Shown here one piece after another: positions 33,293 through 42,518 of a stretch of DNA of 64,000 nt; the first letter of the stretch is position 1; the number at the start of each line of letters is the position of its first letter. The stretch is taken from contig NZ_CP094357.1 in NCBI RefSeq assembly GCF_014779555.2, positions 4,154,001 through 4,218,000 of the forward strand. The letters run 5' to 3'. Source of the DNA: Lysobacter capsici (lineage in GTDB: Bacteria > Pseudomonadota > Gammaproteobacteria > Xanthomonadales > Xanthomonadaceae). The notes beneath the pieces were generated by a model. That model made no database searches. It was not told where the DNA came from and saw only the letters and a list, made by a program, of their open reading frames with translations. The position numbers were made by a program, and so were the translations under genes.

Positions 33293-33746
33293 GGTGCCTC
33301 CTGCATGGCTGAAAACGGCGCGCAGGATGGCAGCGTCCGGCCCGACCGACCTTGCGCCAGATCAGCCCCAGGCTTGCCGAAAACCACCGTTGGATCGCGC
33401 ACGCGGGCTGCCGCGCGACCGGTTCGGCGGCGCGTTGGCGCCACGTTCGCGCTCGCTACCTCCGATTTCGGTGTGCATACCCGACGATCGCGGCGCGACC
33501 CCGGCCGCGTCGCCGCAACCGCTGCGACGATCGGACGCAGCCCCGGCGAGGACCTCGGGCGGTCGCCCGGGACGATCGCGCACCGCGCGTCACCCCACCC
33601 CCGACACCCGCCAGCGCGAGCGTCGCAGCCGGCGAGACGCCGGCCCGGCACGCTTTTCATTCGCCCATCACGCCGGCCGGCTTGACCACCCCGCCCGCCG
33701 TCTTCATCCTCGCCGCTCCGAACCCCACGGCCAGACCCAACAGTTA
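33293..33746. other. 454-bp intergenic region between globin gene and parE
   Basis: The parE frame is open through all of this stretch, but the translated sequence is Arg/Pro/Ala-rich and unlike ParE, so I treat it as non-coding. It must hold the divergent promoters. No REP, operator or stem-loop stands out. Confidence 0.6.
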
Positions 33747-35666
33747 ATGAGCAGTCGCTATAACGCCGCCGACATCGAAGTCCTTTCCGGCCTGGATCCG
33801 GTCAAACGCCGCCCGGGCATGTACACCGACACCAGCCGGCCGAACCACCTGGCCCAGGAAGTCATCGACAACTCGGTCGACGAGGCCCTGGCCGGCCACG
33901 CCCGCAGCATCGAGGTGATCCTGCACGCCGACGGCAGCTGCGAGGTCTCCGACGACGGCCGCGGCATGCCGGTCGACATCCACCCGGAGGAGAAAGTCCC
34001 CGGCGTGGAGCTGATCCTGACCCGCCTGCACGCCGGCGGTAAGTTCAGCAACAAGAACTACACCTTCTCCGGCGGCCTGCACGGCGTCGGCGTCAGCGTG
34101 GTCAACGCGCTGTCCAAGCTGGTCGAAGTGCACATCAAGCGCGACGGCAACGAATACCGCATGACCTTCAACAACGGCGACCGCGCAACGCCCTTGGAAG
34201 TGGTCGGCAGCGTCGGCAAGAAGAACACCGGAACCCGCGTGCGCTTCTGGCCCGACGCCAAGTATTTCGACACGCCCAAGTTCAACCTGCGCTCGATCAA
34301 GCACATCCTGCGCGCCAAGGCGGTGCTGTGTCCGGGCCTCAACGTCAAGCTGTTCGACGAAGCCACCGGCGAACGCACCGAGTGGTATTACGAGGACGGC
34401 CTGCGCGATTACCTGTCCAGCGAACTGCGCGACGGCCAGCCGCAGCGCGAGCTGCTGCCGCCGGACCTGTTCGTCGGCCAGCTCAAGAAAGAAAACGAAG
34501 TGGCCGACTGGGCCGTGGCCTGGGCGCCGGACGGCGAGCTGACTCAGGAAAGCTACGTCAACCTGATCCCGACCGCCCAGCACGGCACCCACGTCAACGG
34601 CCTGCGCACCGGCTTCACCGACGCGCTGCGCGAGTTCTGCGACTTCCGCAACCTGCTGCCGCGCGGGGTCAAGCTGGCGCCGGAAGACGTGTGGGACCGG
34701 GTCGCCTTCGTGCTCAGCATCAAGATGACCGATCCGCAGTTCAGCGGCCAGACCAAGGAACGTTTGTCTTCGCGCCAGGCCGCCGGCTTCGTCGAGGGCG
34801 CCGCGCACGACGCGTTCTCGCTGTGGCTCAACCAGCACACTGAACTCGGCGAAAAAATCGCGCAGCTGGCGATCGAGCGCGCCGCCGCGCGCCTGAAGAC
34901 CGAAAAGCAGATCACCCGCAAGAAGATCACCCAGGGCCCGGCCCTGCCCGGCAAGCTCGCCGACTGTTCCTCGCAGGATCTGTCGCGCACCGAGCTGTTC
35001 CTGGTCGAGGGCGACTCGGCCGGCGGCAGCGCGCGGCAGGCCCGCGACAAGGATTTCCAGGCGATCCTGCCGCTGCGCGGCAAGATCCTCAACACCTGGG
35101 AAGTCGCTTCGGGCAGCGTGCTGGGTTCGCAGGAAGTGCACGACCTCGCGGTCGCGATCGGCTGCGATCCGGGCAAGGAAGACATCGGCGGGCTGCGCTA
35201 CGGCAAGGTGGTGATCCTGGCCGACGCCGACTCCGACGGCCTGCATATCGCGACCTTGCTCAGCGCCTTGTTCCTGCGCCATTTCCCGGCGCTGGTCGCG
35301 GCCGGCCACATCTTCGTGGCGATGCCGCCGCTGTTCCGCGTCGACGTGGGCAAGACCGTGTTCTACGCGCTCGACGAAGAGGAAAAGCGCATCCTGCTGG
35401 AAAAGATCGAACGCGAAAAAGGCGATCGCAAAAAGGGCCTGAGCGGCGCGGTCAACGTCACCCGCTTCAAGGGCCTGGGCGAGATGAACGCCTCGCAGCT
35501 GCGCGAGTCGACCATCCACCCCGACACCCGCCGCCTGGTCCAGCTAACCATCGACGACAACGCCCAGACCCACTCGCTGATGGACATGCTGCTGGCCAAG
35601 AAGCGCGCCAGCGACCGCAAGGCATGGCTGGAGACGAAGGGCGATCTGGCTACGTTGGAAGTCTGA
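33747..35666 (+). CDS. parE: DNA topoisomerase IV subunit B
   Basis: This 639-residue ATPase subunit works with ParC to decatenate chromosomes. It starts MSSRYNAADIEVLSGLDPV. The GHKL ATP site has NSVDEALAGHA, DDGRGMPVDIH and GGLHGVGVSVVNALS; the TOPRIM part has EGDSAGGSA and DADSDGLH. It lacks the extra 170-residue insert of long GyrB proteins and ends KGDLATLEV like ParE, which separates it from GyrB. No parC is in the window. Confidence 0.97.
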   Translation: MSSRYNAADIEVLSGLDPVKRRPGMYTDTSRPNHLAQEVIDNSVDEALAGHARSIEVILHADGSCEVSDDGRGMPVDIHPEEKVPGVELILTRLHAGGKFSNKNYTFSGGLHGVGVSVVNALSKLVEVHIKRDGNEYRMTFNNGDRATPLEVVGSVGKKNTGTRVRFWPDAKYFDTPKFNLRSIKHILRAKAVLCPGLNVKLFDEATGERTEWYYEDGLRDYLSSELRDGQPQRELLPPDLFVGQLKKENEVADWAVAWAPDGELTQESYVNLIPTAQHGTHVNGLRTGFTDALREFCDFRNLLPRGVKLAPEDVWDRVAFVLSIKMTDPQFSGQTKERLSSRQAAGFVEGAAHDAFSLWLNQHTELGEKIAQLAIERAAARLKTEKQITRKKITQGPALPGKLADCSSQDLSRTELFLVEGDSAGGSARQARDKDFQAILPLRGKILNTWEVASGSVLGSQEVHDLAVAIGCDPGKEDIGGLRYGKVVILADADSDGLHIATLLSALFLRHFPALVAAGHIFVAMPPLFRVDVGKTVFYALDEEEKRILLEKIEREKGDRKKGLSGAVNVTRFKGLGEMNASQLRESTIHPDTRRLVQLTIDDNAQTHSLMDMLLAKKRASDRKAWLETKGDLATLEV

Positions 35667-35982
35667 CCGATACGCGGCGCGGCACGGCTTTCCGAACCGT
35701 GCCGCGCCCATCGGCCTGAGCGCGCCGACGATTACGACACGGCGCCCTGCCCCGTCGCTGACGCCATGGCTCACTCCCCGCGAAGGCATCGCGGCATCAC
35801 TCCGACGCGATGTTGCCGCCGGCAAGCCAACGCGCTGTCTTAGCGAGTGATTCGTCGATACGCGATAGTGTTCGGCGGTCGAGAGCTCTCTCTACCGCCT
35901 GTAAATCCAGCCTGCGGCACATTGCAGTCGAGTCGGCAGCACCGCTGCCTTTTCTCAATCAGATTGATAAGGACATTGCATC
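35667..35982. other. 316-bp intergenic region before the GH5 gene
   Basis: This region is less GC-rich towards its 3' end. AAGGAC lies about 9 bp before the GH5 ATG and is a good ribosome binding site. GAGAGCTCTC near 35881 is a short palindrome. No coding frame is convincing, and no clear CRP-type site is seen. Confidence 0.55.
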
Positions 35983-37143
35983 ATGCATCTGAAGTTCGCC
36001 CTGCCGCTGCTGTTGCTGGCGGCCAATCTCGCTCACGCCCAGACCACCGCCGACGACCTGCTGCAGGCGCCCGCCGGGCTCGGCCAGATGACCCGCCAGG
36101 ACGGTCAGTGGGTTCGCCTGAAGGGCCTCAATTACAATCTCATCCAGCACACCCAGAAGCGCCCGGTCGACCTCAAGCAGCTCGATCGCTACAAGTCGTG
36201 GGGCTTCAATTTCGTCCGCTTTCCGATCAACTGGAATTTTCTCGAGCCCACTCCCGGCAACATCGACTGGAGCTATGTGGCCGAAATCGAAACCCTGGTC
36301 GCCGAAGCCGACAAGCGCCAGATGTGGGTGCTGATTTCGATGCATCAGTGGAACACCTCGCAATGCTTCCAAAGCGACTGGGGCAGCGGTTTTCCGGGAT
36401 GGTTCGTCGAGGACATGCTGGCCGGCGCCTGCACCTCGTCCAATCAGCTTGATTTCTGGGATGCGTTCTGGAGCAATCAGACCGTCAGCGCCGGCCCGCA
36501 CGCCGGCCAGAAAGCCTGGGACGTCTATTCGGATGCCTGGCGCACGGTGGCCTGGCGCCTGCGCAACTATCACAACGTCGCCGGCTGGGACGTCATCAAC
36601 GAGCCGCACTCCGGTCGCACGATCGGTTCGGGTCAGCTCAACAGCGCGATCCTCCCGCAGTTCTACCAGTACGTGGGCACGCGCATCCGCTGGTCCGACC
36701 GTCGCGACCTGGACAACAAGAGCCACATGCTGTTCGTCGAGGGCGATGTGGGCACGGTGCGGCCGGAACTCGCCAAGCCCGACCTGACCAATTTCGTGCT
36801 GACCCCGCATTTCTACCCGCAAGCCGATCAGGGAGCCGGAGCGGTCGCTTACAACAACCGCGATTGCGCCGGCCTGGTCACGGTGATCCAACCGCTGCTG
36901 GACAAAGCCAGCGCCTGGGGCGTGCCGATGGTGATGGGCGAGTTCGGCGCCGATGTCGTCCAGGACGGCAACAAGGCGCTGTCGCTGGCCAAGCACACCT
37001 CGCGCATCGTCAGCGCCAATGGGCAGAGCTGGGCGTGGTGGCCGTTCGAGGACTACGCGGTCGAAGACTTGCCGTACCGTCCCGAAGTCGCCGAATTGCA
37101 GAACAATCTGCTGGTGTTCAGCGGCGACAAGTGCGTCCCCTGA
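35983..37143 (+). CDS. Secreted glycoside hydrolase family 5-type enzyme
   Basis: This 386-residue secreted enzyme has a signal peptide (LLLLAANLAHA) and a single TIM-barrel domain of clan GH-A. The acid/base is Glu207 in GWDVINEPHSG, and the nucleophile is Glu320 in VMGEFGAD. FVRFPINWNFLEP and LISMHQWN are other barrel-strand signatures. Substrate specificity is not clear: cellulase, mannanase and endoglycoceramidase-like members share these motifs. There is no binding module. Confidence 0.85.
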   Translation: MHLKFALPLLLLAANLAHAQTTADDLLQAPAGLGQMTRQDGQWVRLKGLNYNLIQHTQKRPVDLKQLDRYKSWGFNFVRFPINWNFLEPTPGNIDWSYVAEIETLVAEADKRQMWVLISMHQWNTSQCFQSDWGSGFPGWFVEDMLAGACTSSNQLDFWDAFWSNQTVSAGPHAGQKAWDVYSDAWRTVAWRLRNYHNVAGWDVINEPHSGRTIGSGQLNSAILPQFYQYVGTRIRWSDRRDLDNKSHMLFVEGDVGTVRPELAKPDLTNFVLTPHFYPQADQGAGAVAYNNRDCAGLVTVIQPLLDKASAWGVPMVMGEFGADVVQDGNKALSLAKHTSRIVSANGQSWAWWPFEDYAVEDLPYRPEVAELQNNLLVFSGDKCVP

Positions 37144-37386
37144 AATAGCCGCGGTCGGTCCAGGCCGCCGATTCGTACCACGCAACGGCCGCCCCTCCCC
37201 GGGGCGGCCGATGTCGCTACCGCCGCGATTCGCGCCGCCCCGCCGCGCGGCGCATAATCACGCGGCCCAGCGTGGCGATGCGGCAATCTTCCCGCATCGA
37301 TTCGGCTTCACAGGAGATCGACATGACAGGACGCCACCCCGCCCATTCGTGGGCCGCACGCCTAGCCCCTCGCGAGGCCCGCCGCC

Positions 37387-37728
37387 ATGGTCACTGACAG
37401 CGACGCGATCCGACGCAAACCGCCGGCCGACACCGCCGGCCGCCTGTTCGGCGTGCTCGCCTGGTTCGCGCTGCTGCTCGGGCCGTTGCTGGCGTGGGCG
37501 ATCGTGTTCGGCCTGACCCCGCAGAACCAGTGCGGCGACTGGAGCCTGCACTGCAGCGGCAAGGCGATCATGTACAGCGCGGCCAGCTGGCTGTTCGGCA
37601 GTCTGTTGGCGATCACCGCGTTGTTCCGCGGCGAGCGGCGCGGCATCGCGGTGCCGGCGCTGGTGCTCAACATGATTCCGCTGCTGGGGCTGGTCGCGGC
37701 GTATGTGCTGATCGCCAAGGGCATCTAG
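37387..37728 (+). CDS. Small membrane protein
   Basis: This 113-residue protein has three hydrophobic segments (about 22-43, 58-80 and 90-110) and a CGDWSLHCSG loop with two Cys that may face the periplasm. No family was recognised. It lies between the GH5 gene and a small soluble protein gene; spacing of 243 and 76 bp gives no firm operon link. Confidence 0.6.
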   Translation: MVTDSDAIRRKPPADTAGRLFGVLAWFALLLGPLLAWAIVFGLTPQNQCGDWSLHCSGKAIMYSAASWLFGSLLAITALFRGERRGIAVPALVLNMIPLLGLVAAYVLIAKGI

Positions 37729-37804
37729 GCTCGATCCCCTCACCCCGACGCGCCGACGACAATCGCGAGTCGGCGCCCGCGCCACGTTCCAGGACGATCG
37801 CCGT

Positions 37805-38113
37805 ATGCCGGTCCTGCACGGCCCCAAGCATCTGGACGAATTTCTCGGCTCGCCCGATCAAAGCCTGCAGGTGCAGGCCGCGACCTTGGGCGAAGCGCTG
37901 GCCGCGTATCAAGATGCGTTCCGGGTGCGGATCGCCCCGGCGGTCGGCTACGACGGACGTTACTTTCTCTATTTCGAACTCGATAGCGGCGACGAGCTGC
38001 TGATCGACATCCACGTGCGGCGCGGCGACGACGAATTCTGCGTACGCCAGGACCTCGACCTGCCGCTGCAGGACGACGATGTGGTCCTGCTGATGGCTTT
38101 CAGGGTGTGTTGA
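37805..38113 (+). CDS. Hypothetical small protein, possibly ubiquitin-like fold
   Basis: This 102-residue protein is unrecognised. The pattern QVQAATLGEALAAYQ (strand, helix) and the end DLPLQDDDVVLLMAF recall MoaD/ThiS-type beta-grasp proteins, in which a D-D-V pair precedes the last strand. It lacks the C-terminal Gly-Gly needed for activation, ending in Cys instead, so any carrier role is doubtful. Confidence 0.55.
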   Translation: MPVLHGPKHLDEFLGSPDQSLQVQAATLGEALAAYQDAFRVRIAPAVGYDGRYFLYFELDSGDELLIDIHVRRGDDEFCVRQDLDLPLQDDDVVLLMAFRVC

Positions 38114-38172
38114 TCCGCGCATGACGCCGGCCTGCGCGCCGCAACCACGCGGATCGTCACCGCCCCGGGCGC

Positions 38173-39507
38173 TCAGCCCAACGCCGCCAACGCAGATCGC
38201 AGCGGCTTGGCGAACGCTGCCGGCCGGCAACGCGTCAGCTTCACCGTCGGGGTCTGATGCCAGCGCGCGCAATCGTCGATCGCGCGGGCGATGTCGGCGG
38301 CCAACGCCTCGTCGCCGTCGAGGCCTTCCTGCAGATACAGCGCCTTGACCTCGAACACGCCCTGGGCGCGATGCGCCTTCGCGTCCAGGCGTCCGACCAA
38401 CCGGCCGCGCACCAGGATCGGCAACACGAAATAGCCGTAACGACGCTTGGGCTCGGGCGTGTAGCACTCCAGGGTGTAATCGAAGTCGAACAGTTCGCTG
38501 GCGCGTTCGCGATCCCAGACCACCGGGTCGAACGGCGACAACAGGGTCGAATGACTGGCGCGCAGGCGGCCGGCGGCGGCCTGGGCCAGCGCGGCGGCAT
38601 GATCGGCATGCACGTAACCGGGCGCGTTCCAGCCCTTCACCGCGACCCGGCGCAGCACGCCTTCGTCGACGAAACCGTCGAGGTCGGCATCGCGCAGGCG
38701 CGGCTTGGTGCGGTAGTAATCCGCTATCCAGCGCGCCTGGGTGATGCCGAGCGCCTTGACCGACTTGAGCACGGTTTCGCGCCGCACCTGCGCCGCGTCG
38801 AGCACGCTCGTGTCCCAGCCCGGCACGGCGACGCCGGCCACGCGTTCGCTCAGGTCGTAGACGCGATGGAAATTCTCGCGCCGCGCGACCATCAGCTCGC
38901 CCAGCGCAAAACCGGTTTCCAGCCAGCGCTTTTCGTCCTTCCAGCCCCACCAGCCGCCGCCGCTGCCGCGCTGTTCGCGTTCGAAGTCCGACGACTTGAC
39001 CGGGCCGAGTTCGCGGATATGCGCGAGCAACCGGTCGATCTGCTCGCCGTGACTCTGACGATGCTGGCGCGCGTTGCGGATCGCCCAGTGGTGCGCGCGT
39101 TGCTCCAGCGCATTGCGATGCAGCAGGTAATCGTCCATCGGCGCGAAGCAGGCTTCGTGCGCCCAGATCTCGAAGATCGCGCGCTGCGCCAGCAATTCTT
39201 CCAGCCACTGCGCCGGGTAACCGCCCAGTCGCGAAAACAGCACCAGATACGGGCTGCGCGCGACGACGTGGATGGTGTCGATCTGCAGCAACTGCATGCG
39301 CGCGATCGCGGCCAGCGCATCGGCCCGGGTCGCGCGCTTGCGCGGCCTCGTCAGCAGGCCCTGCGCGTGCAGGTGCAGGGCGCGCGCCTGGGTCAGCGAG
39401 AGGGGCGCGTGCGTCTGCGCGGCCGGATCGCCCGACGCCGCCGCGTCCGTTACAGGCGTCGCGGTCGCGCGCGCGGCGCGGGCAACGGCCACGCGCTTCG
39501 GACTCAT
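38173..39507 (-). CDS. YcaQ-like HTH_42 DNA glycosylase
   Basis: This 444-residue protein has three winged-helix-like regions typical of the HTH_42 superfamily. The catalytic-type motif LQIDTIHVVARS contains Q-x-D, characteristic of the YcaQ (AlkX-like) branch rather than Q-x-Q of AlkZ. Family members unhook DNA interstrand crosslinks and remove alkylated bases. The N-terminal 35 residues are Ala/Thr-rich. Its start overlaps hutG by 4 bp. A DNA repair role is known for the family, not shown here. Confidence 0.88.
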   Translation of the reverse strand: MSPKRVAVARAARATATPVTDAAASGDPAAQTHAPLSLTQARALHLHAQGLLTRPRKRATRADALAAIARMQLLQIDTIHVVARSPYLVLFSRLGGYPAQWLEELLAQRAIFEIWAHEACFAPMDDYLLHRNALEQRAHHWAIRNARQHRQSHGEQIDRLLAHIRELGPVKSSDFEREQRGSGGGWWGWKDEKRWLETGFALGELMVARRENFHRVYDLSERVAGVAVPGWDTSVLDAAQVRRETVLKSVKALGITQARWIADYYRTKPRLRDADLDGFVDEGVLRRVAVKGWNAPGYVHADHAAALAQAAAGRLRASHSTLLSPFDPVVWDRERASELFDFDYTLECYTPEPKRRYGYFVLPILVRGRLVGRLDAKAHRAQGVFEVKALYLQEGLDGDEALAADIARAIDDCARWHQTPTVKLTRCRPAAFAKPLRSALAALG

Positions 39508-40313
39508 GCGTCCTGCGAAGCCAGAGTCGCGCTCAGCAGCTTGCGCAGCAGCGGCTGCAGGCGCGCGGCCTTGGCTTCATCGTAGGCGAAGGAATCTTCG
39601 TCCATGTAGTTGCGCTGGCTCAGCTCCAACTGCACCGCCTGCACGCCGATCTCCGGATCGCCGTAATGACGGGTGATGTAGCCGCCCTTGAAGCGGCCGT
39701 TGGCGATCCAGTCGTAGTCGCTCTGCGCGGCCAGCAGGCCTTCCAGCGCGGCCTGCAACTCGGGCAGGCAGGTCTTGCCGCCGGAGGTGCCGAGGTTGAG
39801 ATCGGGCAAGCGGCCTTCGAACAGGAACGGCACTTCGCCGCGGATCGAATGGCCTTCCCACAACACCGCGCGGCCGTGCTCGCCGCGGATGCGGTCGAGT
39901 TCGGCGACCAAGGTCTGGTGGTAGGGGCGCCAATACAGCTCGACCCGTTCGGCGACTTCCGCTTCATCCGGCGACTGGCCGTCGAGGTAGACCGCCTCGC
40001 CGCTGAACTGCACCGCCGGACACAGGCCGGTGGTGTTCTGGCCGGGATACAGCGAGGTGTCGTCCGGCGGCCGGTTCAGATCGACCACGTAACGCGAATA
40101 GCGCGGCACCAGGATCGATGCGCCCAGTTCGCGCGCGAAATCGTACAAACGCGAGACATGCCAGTCGGTGTCGGGCGCGCGTCGCGCCGATTCGACCATG
40201 CGCGCCTTCAACGACTCGGGGATCACCTCGCCGTCGTGCGGCAGGCTGATCAGCAGCGGCGCGGTGCCGCGATGCAGCTGGAATACGGGCTCGGTCGGAT
40301 GCGCAATGGTCAT
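39504..40313 (-). CDS. hutG: N-formylglutamate deformylase-like amidohydrolase
   Basis: This 269-residue enzyme family cleaves N-formylglutamate to formate and glutamate in histidine degradation. Visible motifs are LLISLPHDGEVIPES, DTDWHVSRLY, YVVDLNRPPDDTSLYPGQ and LWEGHSIRGEVPFLFEGRLP, with the conserved His, Asp and Glu. Other hut genes (hutU, hutH, hutI) are not nearby, so its pathway link here is inferred. It lies 9 bp after the S9 peptidase stop. Confidence 0.88.
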   Translation of the reverse strand: MTIAHPTEPVFQLHRGTAPLLISLPHDGEVIPESLKARMVESARRAPDTDWHVSRLYDFARELGASILVPRYSRYVVDLNRPPDDTSLYPGQNTTGLCPAVQFSGEAVYLDGQSPDEAEVAERVELYWRPYHQTLVAELDRIRGEHGRAVLWEGHSIRGEVPFLFEGRLPDLNLGTSGGKTCLPELQAALEGLLAAQSDYDWIANGRFKGGYITRHYGDPEIGVQAVQLELSQRNYMDEDSFAYDEAKAARLQPLLRKLLSATLASQDA

Positions 40314-40322
40314 GAAGGCGAC

Positions 40323-42491
40323 TCAGTCGGCGCCGGACTGCAGATGCCGGCGGAAGAAGTCCATGGTACTGCGATGCACCGCAAGCCAGGTCGCGTAACG
40401 CAGGAAGAAGTGGTCTTCGTCCGGAATCACCAGGGTTTCCACCGGCGCCTTGCGCGCGCGCAGACGCTCGACCAGATCGATGCTTTGGGAGAACTTGACC
40501 GCGCGATCGTCGTCGCCGTGCACGAACAGCACCGGCGAACGCCAGCCGTCGACGAAGGCGACCGGCGAGGACTTGAACGCCAGGTCCAGTTCGTCCGGCC
40601 CCAGTCCCCACAGGCCGCTGTTGTCGCCGCCCTTGGCGCTTTCGCGCCAGTCGTGGACGCCGTGGCGATCGACGCCGGCCGCGAACAGATCGGAATTGCG
40701 CGACAGCGCCGACGCGGTCAGGAACCCGCCGTAGGAGCCGCCGTAGATGCCGATGCGGCGCGCGTCGACATCCTCGCGCTTGGCCAGATACGCCTGCGCG
40801 GCGAGCACGTCCTGGTATTCGCTGGCGCCGCGCGGGCCTTGTTTCTCGGCCAGCCGGAAGCGCTGGCCGTAACCCGTGCCATCGCGGTAGTTCAAGGCCA
40901 TCACCACATAGCCGCGGCTGGCCAGCCATTGGTTGCTGGCGTAGTCGTTGTAGTAATAGCTGCTGTAGTGCCAGCCCGGCAGCATCTGCCGGATCGGGCC
41001 GCCGTGCACGTAGATCAGCGCCGCGCGCTTGCCCTTGAAACTCGCCGGCGGCTCGAACACGGTCGCGTGCGAGGTCACCCCGTCGCTGGCTCGCAGGCTC
41101 AGGGTCTTGGGTACAACGAGGCGATCGATCGGGAACAGCGCGGGCAAGCTCGCCGGGAAAATCCGCCTGGGCTCGCCGCCGCCGCGCGGCATCACCGCGA
41201 TCGCGGTCGGCCGGCGCGCATCGGCGTGGCGGAACGCGATCCACTGGCCGCCCAGCACCACCGGCTCGGTAGAAATCTCGTCCTTCGCGCTGAGCAGGGT
41301 CTGCGCCGCGCCCTTCGCATCGACGCTGAAGAGCTGGCGGTGATCGATCTGCGCGCAGTTGCCGCTGAACACGAACGCGCCGTCGTCGTCGGCCACGGCG
41401 ACGGTTTCGGCCTCGCACTCGCCGCGGCTCAGCGGCGTGGGCTCGCCGCCCTCGGGCGCGATCGCGTACCAATGCAGCCAGCCGCTTTGTTCGGAGGCGA
41501 AGATCAGGCGGTTGTCGCGGCTCCACAGCAAGGGCGCGGCACCGTTGAACTGGGCGTAGCCGCCGGCTTTCTCGCCCGATCGGAAGACTTTTTGCGCAAG
41601 CCCGGTGGCGACGTCGGCGGTCCAGATTTCGAATGGGTTGGCCTGGGTCAGGTCGAACTGTTCGCCCGGGCGATTGGCGGCGCTGCGCAGGAACGCGACC
41701 CGGCGGCCATCGGGCGAGAACACCGGATTGCTGTCGTTGTAGAAATCCGCGCCGAGCCAGCGCACTTCGCGCTTAGCCAGATCGAGCACGCCGATGAAGC
41801 CGTGATCGCCGCGGTTGCTGGCGAACGCGAGCAGCTTGCCGTCGGGCGAGAACCCGGCGGCGGCGTTGGCGCCGCGGGTCTTGATCAGCGCTTCCTTGCA
41901 CCACGCCGGCGCGGTTGTGCCCGGCAGCGGATAACAACCGACGCCGCGGCCCTGCACGATCAGGGCATCGCCCTGCGGCGCGAACTGCACCGAGCGCCCG
42001 GCGGCGATACGCTGCGGCTTGGACGAGCCGTCGCTGGCGACCAGCCACACCGCCTGTTCCTGCCCGTCCGGATCGCCGGTGGGATTGCTGTTGTTGCCGG
42101 CCGCGTCGGGCCCGCCGCCGCGCACATAGGCAAGCCAACGGCCATCGCGGCTGAGGCGCAACGCGCTGAGCAACTGCCCGTCGTCCTCGTCGAACGCGGT
42201 CAGCTGGCGCGGCGCGAACTGCGGCGCGCGCGCCGACCACAGATTGCGCACGCCGCGTTCGTTCGACACCCATGCGATCACCGGCGCGGCGCCGGCGCCG
42301 ACGAGTTGTTCGGGCTGCGGCGCGCTGAGCAGATCGGCGATGTCGAACTCGCCCGGGGCGGCGCGGGTTTCGGCGGCGTGCGTTTGAGCGGCATGTACCA
42401 GGCCCACACAGGCGATCGCCAACGCCACCGCTGCATGAACCGCGCCGCGCAAGCGCCAAGGCCGTGTGTTCTCGCGATCCCTACCCGTCAT
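40323..42491 (-). CDS. S9-family prolyl oligopeptidase-like serine peptidase
   Basis: This 722-residue protein has an N-terminal hydrophobic signal (VHAAVALAIACVGLVHA), then a WD40/beta-propeller-like part with FSPDG motifs, and a C-terminal alpha/beta hydrolase domain. The catalytic Ser586 is in GIYGGSYGGF. The Asp in FVHGDDDRAVK and His in DEDHFFLR complete the triad. The protein resembles dipeptidyl aminopeptidases or acylaminoacyl-peptidases (S9B/S9C); the exact substrate is unknown. Export is likely. Confidence 0.88.
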   Translation of the reverse strand: MTGRDRENTRPWRLRGAVHAAVALAIACVGLVHAAQTHAAETRAAPGEFDIADLLSAPQPEQLVGAGAAPVIAWVSNERGVRNLWSARAPQFAPRQLTAFDEDDGQLLSALRLSRDGRWLAYVRGGGPDAAGNNSNPTGDPDGQEQAVWLVASDGSSKPQRIAAGRSVQFAPQGDALIVQGRGVGCYPLPGTTAPAWCKEALIKTRGANAAAGFSPDGKLLAFASNRGDHGFIGVLDLAKREVRWLGADFYNDSNPVFSPDGRRVAFLRSAANRPGEQFDLTQANPFEIWTADVATGLAQKVFRSGEKAGGYAQFNGAAPLLWSRDNRLIFASEQSGWLHWYAIAPEGGEPTPLSRGECEAETVAVADDDGAFVFSGNCAQIDHRQLFSVDAKGAAQTLLSAKDEISTEPVVLGGQWIAFRHADARRPTAIAVMPRGGGEPRRIFPASLPALFPIDRLVVPKTLSLRASDGVTSHATVFEPPASFKGKRAALIYVHGGPIRQMLPGWHYSSYYYNDYASNQWLASRGYVVMALNYRDGTGYGQRFRLAEKQGPRGASEYQDVLAAQAYLAKREDVDARRIGIYGGSYGGFLTASALSRNSDLFAAGVDRHGVHDWRESAKGGDNSGLWGLGPDELDLAFKSSPVAFVDGWRSPVLFVHGDDDRAVKFSQSIDLVERLRARKAPVETLVIPDEDHFFLRYATWLAVHRSTMDFFRRHLQSGAD

Positions 42492-42518
42492 GCCGCCTGC
42501 TCCCGTCGCTTCGTTGGT

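Noticed and set aside
33294-33746. A 151-residue N-terminal extension of parE
   Set aside because: The extension is Arg/Pro/Ala-rich with no ParE similarity; the conserved protein begins at MSSRYNAADIEV.
33747-35666. gyrB rather than parE
   Set aside because: The length, lack of a GyrB-type insert, N-terminus and C-terminal KGDLATLEV agree with ParE.
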